This document shows, piece after piece, positions 1-6,753 of a stretch of 6,861 bases of DNA. A model generated the notes under the pieces. That model worked only from the letters and a program-made list of their open reading frames with translations. It was not told where the DNA came from and ran no database searches. This stretch comes from Clostridiales bacterium. GTDB taxonomy: Bacteria > Bacillota > Clostridia > Lachnospirales > Lachnospiraceae. Both the position numbers and the translations under genes were made by a program. The stretch lies in contig JAATEU010000029.1 of NCBI GenBank assembly GCA_015655565.1, forward strand, positions 1-6,861, given 5' to 3'. Every line of letters starts with the position of its first letter. The stretch's first letter is position 1.

Positions 1-34
1 AAAACGACCAAAGTGTATTAGATGGCGGTGGATT

Positions 35-1000
35 ATGCCTGATATTGATAATTATTATAAAGAAAATCTTCTTGGGAACGGCTTTCAAGAAGAAGCTCCG
101 AATGAATTCTTTAATCCGATTGGGAAGTTGTATTCTGTTCCGGCGGAGATTGGAAAGGGTGTATATTGGATTTACGGACAAAAGGATTTGTACGATATAA
201 AAATTCATGACTTCTACTTTTACGAAGATTCTTTTTTTGATTTTAAATCAAGGGAATGTTTGGGAATTTGTTTTTATGAGTCCATATCAGGAGAAGAAAT
301 TTCTCCGTATCGACGTTTGACTGCCGGGTGTGTAAAGTGCTTTATTGGCGGGTATAAGCCATGTAAGACGATTGTCCATAAGAATATACCTATTCGCACG
401 ATTGATATTGAAATCATGCCTGCTTACTATGAAAAGTATCTACAAGAAACTTTCCCGAATGAATATGTTGACCCATGTGAAGCTTTCCATAATATCTCCT
501 GGGTAGATAACTTTCCTGAAATGATTAGCTTATTGCGTCAGATATGGAATTATCGTGAGAATGGAATGGCAGCAAAACTATTTTATGAGGGTAAAGTTGC
601 AGAGGCAATTTCACTTATTATCGAATATAATGGTAAACAAAAAGGGATACAGGAAGTGCAGGTTTCCAAGCAGGATATGAAATCTCTTGAAAATGTTACA
701 GCCTATATCAATGACCATTTTAACTGTGATATTTCGGTAGATCACCTCTGTCGTATCGCTTGTATGGGTAGAACGAAATTCAAAACAATGTTTAAGCAGG
801 TTTATGAATGTACAGTTACAGAATATATTCAGCAACGTCGATTAAGTCATTCGGAAAATTTGTTAGTATCTACAGATTTTACGATCGAACAAATTGCTGC
901 TGCGATCGGATATAGTAATGCCGGGCGTTTTGCAGGCGCATTCAAAAAAAGCACAGGATTATTTCCAGCTGAATACCGCAAGATGGCACAAAGAAGGTAA
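35..1000 (+). CDS. AraC-family transcriptional regulator (PchR-like layout)
   Basis: This is a cytoplasmic DNA-binding regulator of 321 residues. The C-terminal hundred residues (about 215-318) form the double helix-turn-helix of the AraC family. The first HTH is near 233-254 (ISVDHLCRIACMGRTKFKTM) and the second near 282-304, followed by the family signature ending in GLFPAEYRKM. The N-terminal 200 residues have no catalytic motif and look like a sensory domain. A linker helix (about 178-197, with FYEGKVAEAISLII) resembles the one before the HTH in PchR-type members, but the ligand cannot be read. The ATG at 35 is preceded by GGCGGTGG only 3 bases away, a poor ribosome site, and the frame stays open to the window edge without a usable start codon, so the true start could lie upstream. 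It is convergent with the oxidoreductase gene and nothing shows that it regulates it. Family is confident; target and effector are unknown. Confidence 0.9.
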   Translation: MPDIDNYYKENLLGNGFQEEAPNEFFNPIGKLYSVPAEIGKGVYWIYGQKDLYDIKIHDFYFYEDSFFDFKSRECLGICFYESISGEEISPYRRLTAGCVKCFIGGYKPCKTIVHKNIPIRTIDIEIMPAYYEKYLQETFPNEYVDPCEAFHNISWVDNFPEMISLLRQIWNYRENGMAAKLFYEGKVAEAISLIIEYNGKQKGIQEVQVSKQDMKSLENVTAYINDHFNCDISVDHLCRIACMGRTKFKTMFKQVYECTVTEYIQQRRLSHSENLLVSTDFTIEQIAAAIGYSNAGRFAGAFKKSTGLFPAEYRKMAQRR

Positions 1001-1004
1001 GCAG

Positions 1005-1039
1005 AAAGCCAGAGGGATACATTTCCTCTGGCTTTTAAA
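1005..1039. terminator. Hairpin terminator between convergent genes
   Basis: An 11-bp perfect stem, AAAGCCAGAGG (1005-1015) with CCTCTGGCTTT (1025-1035), closes a 9-base loop 4 bases after the AraC stop codon. The rightward tail is T/A-rich (TTTTAAAGTTTT), which fits an intrinsic terminator for the AraC gene. Read leftward, the same stem lies 45-75 bases past the oxidoreductase stop. There its tail is poorer in T, apart from the T residues inside the stem, so two-way termination is plausible but less certain. Confidence 0.8.
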
Positions 1040-1079
1040 GTTTTACAGGTATTGGGGTGTTAGCATGTTAAAAAACAGC

Positions 1080-2996
1080 CTATTCCATTACGCGTATGGC
1101 ATGATATGCTTCATGTACTGCGGTAAGGATTTTTCTGGGTGCTTCGGCATCACCTACGACAGATAAGGATTTTACTTTTCCGTCAAGTTCATCTGCCAGA
1201 GAATCATTTGGTTTATAACCGGCAGCTATGATGACCGTATTGCAGGAAATAAAGGATTCTTTACCAGCGGCTTCATAGATTACGCTGTTTGCTGTTATTT
1301 TTTTAACTTTTGCGGAAGTGATTATATTCACCTGCCTTTCTGCAAGCATGTCACGAAGCGCCTGGTCATTGTTTCTGGAATGGTTTGCAGTGACGAGGAT
1401 GTCATCCAACATTTCAATAATGGTCACTTCATCTGCTGCTTCTTTCACATAAGCTGCGGTTTCGCAGCCTACCAGACCGCCCCCCACAACCACAACTTTT
1501 TTGCCTGCCGGTTTTTTGCCTGTAAGGATATCCGTGGAAGGAACGGCGAATTCAATGCCTGGGATTGGAGGCATAAGCGAAGTAGAACCTGCCGCAATCA
1601 CCACTTTGTCATAATTTCCTTTTATGATTTCTTTTGCAGAGGAGTCTTTCCTATATTTTACGTCGACGCCCAGTCTATGAATTTTATTTTCCATGTAATC
1701 AATTAATTTTAAAACATCATGTTTAAAGGTTGGTAATCCTGCAGCCCACAGATTTCCGCCGAGACGGCTGGTTTTTTCAAAAAGCGTAACGTCATAGCCG
1801 CGCTGTGCTGCTGTGATGGCAGCTTCCATTCCGCCCGGACCGCCGCCGATTACAAGGACCTTTTTCTTATCTTTGTTTTTCTCAGGCAGCATATAATCCT
1901 TTTCCGCATAGCAGAGGGGATTTACGGCACAATAATAATGCTTGCCGGAGAATCCGGCATAAAGACATTCATTGCAGCCGATGCAGGGAACAATGTCATA
2001 GAAACGGCCTTCTTTGACTTTTGACGCCCAGTACGGATCTGCCAGCATCTGGTGGCCCAATACAACAAAGTAGGCAGTACCTTCTTCTAATACTTGTTCT
2101 GCCAATTCCGGCTCAGATAATTTTCCCTGTCCCAATACCGGAACGGAAACTGTTTCCTTCACTGCTTTGACTGCCTGAATCTGATGTGCAGGTTTGTTAT
2201 AAACAGTAGAGATCGCTTTATACCAGGCTTCATAGCAGCCAACGTCCACATGAATGGCATCTGTACCGGCTTCCTCCAGGATTTTAGCCATTTCAACCCC
2301 TTCCTCCAGTTCCCTTCCGCCGGGAACACCGTGACAGGCCGTGAATTTAACAAGCAGAGGGAAATCTCCGCCGCAGTATTTGCGGATGGATTCAATGGCT
2401 TCCAGGGTAAATCTCATTCGTCCTCTTAAATCCCCTCCGTATTCATCGGTACGTGTGTTCCATTGCTTTGAATGGAACTGGTCCAGAAGATATCCGCCGT
2501 AAGCGTGAAGCTCCACGGCATCTGCGCCGGCTGCCTTTGCCAGGCTTGCGCCAAAGCCTATTTTATCTACGAGATAGTGGATATCCTCCACACTGAGAGG
2601 GCTGCATTTTAAATCTGGAAACCAGAAGGACTTACATTCGCTTGCTGAATAAGGCGGGGTAAAGGGGTCCGTAAAAACCATCCGTCCCAGACCGGGAGTA
2701 ATCTGGACGCATACCTTTGCCTCGTAATGATGACATCGTTCCACAAGCATTGCAAGCCTGTCAACATGATGAAAATTACTGAGTTCTGTACAGGGACGAT
2801 CCTCGTATTTTGTGGAAACGATATTGGCGCCGGTGATGATAAGGCCGGTTCCGCCTTTCGCACGTTCTGCGAAATAATGGATGGCATTCCTGTTATAACC
2901 ACCGTCTGCTTCTCCTGTTGTTCCCATTGGTCCCATTACGATTCTGTTTTTTAATTTCATTTTGCCGATGCTGCCTTTTTCAAATAATTTTACCAT
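1080..2996 (-). CDS. FMN/[4Fe-4S]/FAD ene-reductase (NADH:flavin oxidoreductase; BaiCD/BaiH/FadH-like)
   Basis: This is a 638-residue soluble flavoenzyme of the family of 2,4-dienoyl-CoA reductase (FadH), 2-enoate reductase and the bile-acid enzymes BaiCD/BaiH. These pass electrons from NAD(P)H through FAD and a [4Fe-4S] cluster to FMN, which reduces or forms a C=C bond next to a carbonyl. Residues 1-360 are the FMN TIM barrel: start VKLFEKGSIGKMKLKNRIVM, then HAYGGYLLDQF (164-174) and NTRTDEYGG (180-188). The cluster cysteines are C338, C341, C344 and C356 (CIGCNEC...CAVNP). The FAD fold starts at VIGGGPGG (382-389), an NAD(P)H fold at VVGGGLVG (503-510), and the closing FAD motif is VVGDAEAPRKI (613-623). 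Length matches BaiCD-like enzymes. ATG at 2996 has GGAGG 7 bases upstream. It is divergent from tetR and stands alone, without other bile-acid or fatty-acid genes. Substrate is unknown; superfamily assignment is firm. It is more GC-rich than the genes to its right. Confidence 0.93.
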   Translation of the reverse strand: MVKLFEKGSIGKMKLKNRIVMGPMGTTGEADGGYNRNAIHYFAERAKGGTGLIITGANIVSTKYEDRPCTELSNFHHVDRLAMLVERCHHYEAKVCVQITPGLGRMVFTDPFTPPYSASECKSFWFPDLKCSPLSVEDIHYLVDKIGFGASLAKAAGADAVELHAYGGYLLDQFHSKQWNTRTDEYGGDLRGRMRFTLEAIESIRKYCGGDFPLLVKFTACHGVPGGRELEEGVEMAKILEEAGTDAIHVDVGCYEAWYKAISTVYNKPAHQIQAVKAVKETVSVPVLGQGKLSEPELAEQVLEEGTAYFVVLGHQMLADPYWASKVKEGRFYDIVPCIGCNECLYAGFSGKHYYCAVNPLCYAEKDYMLPEKNKDKKKVLVIGGGPGGMEAAITAAQRGYDVTLFEKTSRLGGNLWAAGLPTFKHDVLKLIDYMENKIHRLGVDVKYRKDSSAKEIIKGNYDKVVIAAGSTSLMPPIPGIEFAVPSTDILTGKKPAGKKVVVVGGGLVGCETAAYVKEAADEVTIIEMLDDILVTANHSRNNDQALRDMLAERQVNIITSAKVKKITANSVIYEAAGKESFISCNTVIIAAGYKPNDSLADELDGKVKSLSVVGDAEAPRKILTAVHEAYHAIRVME

Positions 2997-3003
2997 ACTT
3001 TTT

Positions 3004-3008
3004 CCTCC
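3004..3008 (-). promoter_or_regulatory. Ribosome binding site of the ene-reductase
   Basis: On the minus strand GGAGG stands 7 bases before the ATG at 2996, near-ideal spacing, and fixes this start. Confidence 0.85.
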
Positions 3009-3042
3009 AGTTTATTTTTTGTTTAACCACAGTAGTTATTTA

Positions 3043-3058
3043 TATTACCTCGGTAATA
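3043..3058. promoter_or_regulatory. Perfect palindrome, likely TetR operator
   Basis: TATTACC (3043-3049) and GGTAATA (3052-3058) are exact inverted repeats with a 2-base centre. The site begins just downstream of the predicted -10 element of the ene-reductase promoter and so covers the expected transcription start. A short, symmetrical site in the divergent region of a tetR/enzyme pair is what a TetR dimer normally binds. Binding by the adjacent TetR is inference. Confidence 0.7.
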
Positions 3059-3065
3059 CATAATC

Positions 3066-3094
3066 ATATTATCACTTTGTTAAAAAAATGTCAA
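3066..3094 (-). promoter_or_regulatory. Sigma-A-type promoter of the ene-reductase
   Basis: On the minus strand a perfect -35 TTGACA occupies 3089-3094. A 17-base spacer leads to TAATAT (3066-3071); alternatively GATAAT fits with a 15-base spacer. Transcription would start near 3058-3060, giving a leader of about 62 bases before the ATG at 2996. The start falls at the edge of the palindrome 3043-3058, so a bound repressor would block the promoter. Confidence 0.7.
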
Positions 3095-3118
3095 TCACTT
3101 TTCTTATTTAAAAATGTC

Positions 3119-3127
3119 TGGTATAAT
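3119..3127 (+). promoter_or_regulatory. Extended -10 promoter of tetR
   Basis: TG-G-TATAAT is a consensus extended -10 (TG at 3119-3120, TATAAT at 3122-3127). No good -35 is seen at 16-18 bases upstream, which is typical of extended -10 promoters. Predicted start near 3134 leaves about 35 bases to the tetR start codon. The element lies within an imperfect inverted repeat, TGGTA (3119-3123) and TACCA (3131-3135), that could be an autoregulatory site. That last point is weak. Confidence 0.65.
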
Positions 3128-3168
3128 TGTTACCATGAAATAAAATAGATAGATGGGAAGGCAGAATA

Positions 3169-3759
3169 TTGGAAAAAAATATGACAAGGGAAAAAATAAT
3201 CAATACGGCATTTCAGCTTTTTATATCGAAAGGTTATGATAAAGTGACGGTTAATGACATATGCAGGAGTTGTGACATTACGAAGACTACATTTTATTAC
3301 CATCTTAGTTCAAAAGATGAATTAATCAGCCGATTTTATGATCCGATTACACAGCTGCTTGCAGGCAGGCTTCTTGATGTTATTAATGCCAGCAACTATT
3401 GGGAACAGCTAATGATTTGCTTTGAAACCCTTATTCATAATTCAGAGCGGATTGGTCCGGACTTAAATGGGCAGCTGTTAATTATAAATATTAAGGATGA
3501 CAAAGGGACTTATGATTTTAATGAAGATCTTACGAAGATGGCGATAGCACTGATAAAGAAAGCACAGGAAGCAGGACAGGTTCGTAACCAGAGTCCTGCA
3601 GAACAGCTCTACAGAGCATCGGCCTATGCTTTCACCGGATATGAAACTATGTGGTGCATTAAAAAAGGAGGTTTTGACAGATTAAAACATGTGAGGCTTG
3701 CAATGGAAAATATATATGATGTGGATCCGTCTCTTCGGATTAACGGCAGTAAGGATTAG
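3169..3759 (+). CDS. TetR/AcrR-family transcriptional regulator
   Basis: This 196-residue cytoplasmic protein has the usual TetR size. The N-terminal DNA-binding domain is clear: REKIINTAFQLFISKGYDKVTVNDICRSCDITKTTFYYHLSSKDEL (about 8-52), with the recognition helix around TKTTFYYHL (38-46). The rest is an all-helical ligand/dimer domain with no recognisable ligand motif. The start is given as TTG at 3169, since GGGAAGG (3155-3161) lies 7 bases before it. An in-frame ATG at 3181 is the alternative, with only a GGA before it, and would remove four residues. The gene is divergent from the ene-reductase and shares its 172-base control region, which holds a perfect palindrome. The simplest reading is a local repressor of the ene-reductase, relieved by the substrate or a related compound. 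The transporter gene 100 bases downstream may be co-transcribed. Family is certain; target is inferred from position. Confidence 0.92.
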   Translation: MEKNMTREKIINTAFQLFISKGYDKVTVNDICRSCDITKTTFYYHLSSKDELISRFYDPITQLLAGRLLDVINASNYWEQLMICFETLIHNSERIGPDLNGQLLIINIKDDKGTYDFNEDLTKMAIALIKKAQEAGQVRNQSPAEQLYRASAYAFTGYETMWCIKKGGFDRLKHVRLAMENIYDVDPSLRINGSKD

Positions 3760-3766
3760 AGAGGAT

Positions 3767-3804
3767 TTCTGCAGCAGAGTTTTTATTTTAAAAACCAGTT
3801 TTTT
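3767..3804 (+). terminator. Weak terminator-like AT-rich hairpins after tetR
   Basis: A small stem TCTG-CAG-CAGA (3768-3778) is followed by TTTTTATTTT. Overlapping it, GTTTTTA (3779-3785) pairs with TAAAAAC (3789-3795), and the latter's AAAAAC can instead face GTTTTT (3798-3803). All are short or AT-only, so this may be a partial terminator that lowers transcription into the transporter gene, or nothing. Confidence 0.3.
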
Positions 3805-3859
3805 CACAGGTGTATGAATATCCTTTCAAAATGGAAGGAATCGTAGGGAGGTAAGGAAA

Positions 3860-4723
3860 ATGTGGATAATTTATGCCTTTGGTTCCGCTGTGTTTGCGGG
3901 AGTTACTGCAATTTTGGCAAAATGCGGGATAAAGAAAACCGATTCCAATGTGGCTACAGCAATTCGAACAGTAGTAGTCCTGATTTTTGCGTGGCTTCTG
4001 GTTTTTGCCGAAGGCTCCGAGGCTGCCATTAAGAATCTGGATAAGAAGACGGTAGTATTCCTTCTGTTATCAGGTTTGGCGACCGGGGCTTCCTGGCTTT
4101 TTTATTTCAGGGCCTTGCAGATTGGTGATGTAAATAAAGTAACACCCATTGATAAATCAAGTACGGTGATTACCATGTTATTTGCCTTTTTTATTTTAGG
4201 AGAAACTGTTACAAGGAATAAATTAGCCGGAATGGCTGCAATTTCTTTGGGAACCTATATGATGATTCAAAAGGACGGAACCCAAAGCAAAGAAACGGCT
4301 GATAAAAAATGGTTTCTTCCTGCTCTTTGTTCCGCCCTTTTTGCCAGTCTTTCCGCCATTTTTGGAAAAATAGGAATTACTGGTGTTGAATCAAATTTAG
4401 GAACTGCAATCCGTACTATTGTAGTGCTGATTATGGCATGGATTGTTGTATTCGTAAGCAAAAAGGCAAATGAAATAAAAACACTGGATAAAAAGAGCTG
4501 GCTGCTCATCAGTTTATCGGGTATTACGACAGGAATGTCCTGGCTTTGTTATTATAGGGCATTACAAAATGGAGAAGCAAGTATTGTAGTGCCTATTGAC
4601 AAGCTTAGTATTGTTCTTACGATAGCTTTTTCTTATTTTTTCTTAAAAGAACGATTAAGTAAAAAGTCATTTGCCGGATTAATTTTACTTGTGTCAGGAA
4701 CGCTGATGCTCTTAATCAGATAG
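3860..4723 (+). CDS. EamA/DMT-superfamily transporter with two near-identical halves
   Basis: This is an integral membrane protein of 287 residues with about ten hydrophobic segments and two EamA repeats (about 1-137 and 150-286), joined by a polar stretch (137-150). It belongs to the drug/metabolite transporter superfamily, whose members export or import small metabolites across the cytoplasmic membrane; the substrate cannot be predicted. Both halves keep the same landmarks: TAIRT (33-37; 182-186), LDKK (60-63; 209-212), SGxxTGxSWLxYxRALQ (71-87; 220-236), PIDK (96-99; 245-248) and a final AG...GT. It resembles the small single-repeat EamA proteins of COG2510 duplicated head to tail. The ATG at 3860 has a strong GGGAGG (3846-3851). 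It lies 100 bases after tetR on the same strand; a weak promoter (TTCACA at 3803, CAAAAT at 3827) could serve it alone. A role in moving the ene-reductase's substrate or product is possible but only inferred. Confidence 0.9.
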   Translation: MWIIYAFGSAVFAGVTAILAKCGIKKTDSNVATAIRTVVVLIFAWLLVFAEGSEAAIKNLDKKTVVFLLLSGLATGASWLFYFRALQIGDVNKVTPIDKSSTVITMLFAFFILGETVTRNKLAGMAAISLGTYMMIQKDGTQSKETADKKWFLPALCSALFASLSAIFGKIGITGVESNLGTAIRTIVVLIMAWIVVFVSKKANEIKTLDKKSWLLISLSGITTGMSWLCYYRALQNGEASIVVPIDKLSIVLTIAFSYFFLKERLSKKSFAGLILLVSGTLMLLIR

Positions 4724-4760
4724 AACTCTGCTCCGTCCACTGACAAGGTTTTGTCTTCTC

Positions 4761-4883
4761 CCCTAAGTTTAGGGAAACCTCATCTTCCAGACTTAAAATT
4801 GTAATGATTTCGAAATAGACAGAGAGCCCCTAAAAAGGAAAAGATAATAACATGAGATGACTGCCCTGGCAGGCTTTAGGAGG
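4761..4883 (+). promoter_or_regulatory. Kinase leader with competing CCCTAAA/TTTAGG pairings
   Basis: The 170-base gap before the kinase gene has no credible open frame. It holds an inverted repeat CCCTAA-GT-TTAGGG (4761-4774), then CCCTAAA (4828-4834), then TTTAGG (4875-4880) that runs into the ribosome site AGGAGGT. CCCTAAA can pair over 7 bp with TTTAGGG (4768-4774), or over 6 bp with TTTAGG at the ribosome site. A small hairpin CTGCC-CT-GGCAG sits at 4861-4872. A translational switch is conceivable. No known riboswitch core was recognised, and the transcription start is unknown. Confidence 0.3.
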
Positions 4884-4893
4884 TAATGATTGG

Positions 4894-6753
4894 ATGAAAC
4901 CGGGTAAAAAGGAAAAAGAATCTGCTGATAAAACAATAAAAAAGCCCATTTCCTTAAAAAGAAGGCTTCTGTTTTTAGTTGTAATCTGTTGGATCGTACC
5001 TGTCATGATAATATGTTTATTTATGACCTTGTATTACCGAAGAAGCATTATAGAGAAAACTGAGACCTTAATGGAAGAAGGGCTTAAAAATTTCACAGCG
5101 TTTCATGCACAGAAAATTAATGAAGCAATTGCTATTTCTAAAAAAACCTCCTACGAATTAATTATTGAAAAAGCCTGGAAAAAATATAAAGCAGGGGATA
5201 TTTCCGATGCGGAATTCTATAAAGAAGTCATCAGTAATTTAAAAAGTAAATATTATAATGATAACCGGTTTATTATTTCGGTCTTTTACCTGTCTGAGGA
5301 ACCGGACCGGCTTTATTATACCTCAAGAGAGCCAACCAGCTATATAAAGAACTATAATGATTATGTAAAACAGGAGGCGAATAAAATTACACAACAGGAT
5401 ACCTCGAATGCACAGGTGAAGATCATTAAAGGTAAAATATATATAATCCGGAACTTGTATACCATCAGCAACTATACGAAATTCGGCACTCTGGTGGTTG
5501 AATTAAACGCCGGCAAATTATTTGAAGGCATCTCTTTAAATAAGGATTATGAACTGGGTTTTTTGATTGATAATACGGAATCCATGATTTTATATAATGA
5601 GGATTTAAAGGAGGAAAGCAGAGCTGCAATCATTAATAAATTAAAAAAACAGTACAATAAGCAGTCAAATGGAAAAATAGTTAAAATAGATGACCATGTT
5701 TATACCGGATTATTATATCAGCAGAAATTTGTTGATTATCATCTGGGTGCTGTATTAATAGCAAATAAGAATATTATCTATTCCGGACTGACGGCTATAA
5801 GATATATCATAGTTTTAATCCTTCTGATCATTATTCCGGTGTTCATTTATATGTTATACTTTATTGGCGAACATATTACAGTACCCATGGGAAGGATGAT
5901 TGAGGCTGCCAAAGAGGTAGAACAGGGTAAAATAGGCATGCAGATTGAAGGTGATCCTATGCCCAATGCTGAATTTGCCTATCTTTTAGATTCCTTCAAC
6001 CAAATGTCTTGTGAAGTTAAATATTTATTTGATTATGCCTATGATGAAAGATTAGCCAGAAAAGAAGCTAAAATAATTGCCCTGCAGTCTCAGATAAACC
6101 CCCATTTTTTAAATAATACCCTGGAAATGATGAATTGGCAGGCCAGAATGGCCGGGGATGTGCAAGTTTCTAAAATGATTGAGGCACTGGGTACCTTATT
6201 GGATTACAGCCTGGACCGTTCCAATAAAAAACTGATTAATCTGACGGAAGAATTAAGATGTGCAGACGCTTACTTTTACATAATATCAATGAGATTCGGA
6301 CAAAGGCTTAAGGTGGAAAAAGAAGTGGATCAAGACCTTCTGCAGCTTCAGGTTCCCCAATTAATCCTGCAGCCCATTCTTGAAAATGCCGTAGTGCACG
6401 GTATTGAAGCGGTGAAAAGCGGGACGATAAAATTAAAGATATATAAAGAAAACGGGAATGTGTTTCTTCAGGTAATTAATACGGGGAAGATTATGACACC
6501 GGAGGATGTAAAAAGAGTAAAAGCTATATTGGAGGGGAAATCAGGCAGTATAACAACAGGAACAGGAAAACATGTTTCGCTTGGTATCCGCAATGTGAAT
6601 GAAAGAATTAAACTGATTTACGGAGAAGAATACGGCCTTACGATCCTGCCCTATGAAGAAGGGGATACGGCATCCACCATAACACTGCCCTTTGAAATGC
6701 CGGTTGATTCCGAAAAGGGGAAATTATTAAAGAATATACGAGATCCCAAATAG
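4894..6753 (+). CDS. LytS/YesM-type membrane sensor histidine kinase
   Basis: This 619-residue sensor kinase autophosphorylates on histidine and passes the phosphate to a response regulator, usually a YesN-like AraC protein. After a lysine-rich cytosolic start come TM1 (about 25-48), an extracellular sensing region of some 250 residues (49-298, probably Cache-like), TM2 (about 301-324), and a HAMP linker (about 325-380). The His_kinase domain contains ALQSQINPHFLNNTLEMM, so H404 is the likely phosphorylation site. The GHKL ATPase has its N box at 488-503 (QPILENAVVHG, N498) and a C-terminal glycine box near 556-572 (LGIRNVNERI). The D-x-G-x-G box reads N-T-G-K-I (529-533), so the usual adenine-contacting aspartate is Asn and the last glycine is Ile. 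Start ATG has AGGAGGT (4878-4884) 9 bases upstream. No response regulator is adjacent in the window. YesM relatives often sense nutrients and control sugar uptake; the signal here is unknown. Confidence 0.92.
   Translation: MKPGKKEKESADKTIKKPISLKRRLLFLVVICWIVPVMIICLFMTLYYRRSIIEKTETLMEEGLKNFTAFHAQKINEAIAISKKTSYELIIEKAWKKYKAGDISDAEFYKEVISNLKSKYYNDNRFIISVFYLSEEPDRLYYTSREPTSYIKNYNDYVKQEANKITQQDTSNAQVKIIKGKIYIIRNLYTISNYTKFGTLVVELNAGKLFEGISLNKDYELGFLIDNTESMILYNEDLKEESRAAIINKLKKQYNKQSNGKIVKIDDHVYTGLLYQQKFVDYHLGAVLIANKNIIYSGLTAIRYIIVLILLIIIPVFIYMLYFIGEHITVPMGRMIEAAKEVEQGKIGMQIEGDPMPNAEFAYLLDSFNQMSCEVKYLFDYAYDERLARKEAKIIALQSQINPHFLNNTLEMMNWQARMAGDVQVSKMIEALGTLLDYSLDRSNKKLINLTEELRCADAYFYIISMRFGQRLKVEKEVDQDLLQLQVPQLILQPILENAVVHGIEAVKSGTIKLKIYKENGNVFLQVINTGKIMTPEDVKRVKAILEGKSGSITTGTGKHVSLGIRNVNERIKLIYGEEYGLTILPYEEGDTASTITLPFEMPVDSEKGKLLKNIRDPK

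Noticed and set aside
35..1000. The AraC regulator as response partner of the sensor kinase
   Set aside because: YesN-type partners carry an N-terminal receiver domain with a conserved phospho-aspartate; this protein lacks one and is almost 4 kb away.
894..1166. Rightward 90-codon open frame overlapping the end of the AraC gene and the terminator
   Set aside because: It overlaps the AraC helix-turn-helix coding sequence in another frame, crosses a good terminator, has no ribosome site and no recognisable domain.
2159..2902. Several 75-100 codon open frames on both strands within the ene-reductase gene
   Set aside because: They are out-of-frame shadows; the ene-reductase frame carries continuous family motifs through the whole stretch.
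1080..2996. Calling the ene-reductase baiCD or baiH and the locus a bile-acid operon
   Set aside because: Superfamily and length fit, but none of the other bai genes is present and the cluster spacing and motif cannot be assigned to a specific bai enzyme by eye.
2918..3148. Rightward 76-codon frame crossing the divergent control region
   Set aside because: It starts inside the ene-reductase gene, has no Shine-Dalgarno site and encodes low-complexity hydrophobic sequence produced by AT-rich promoter DNA.
4267..4509. Leftward 80-codon frame within the transporter gene
   Set aside because: It is antisense to a well-supported membrane protein frame and has no family features.
4742..4774. Intrinsic terminator for the transporter gene
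   Set aside because: The inverted repeats here have 5-6 bp arms, one with only a 2-base loop, and no T-run follows.
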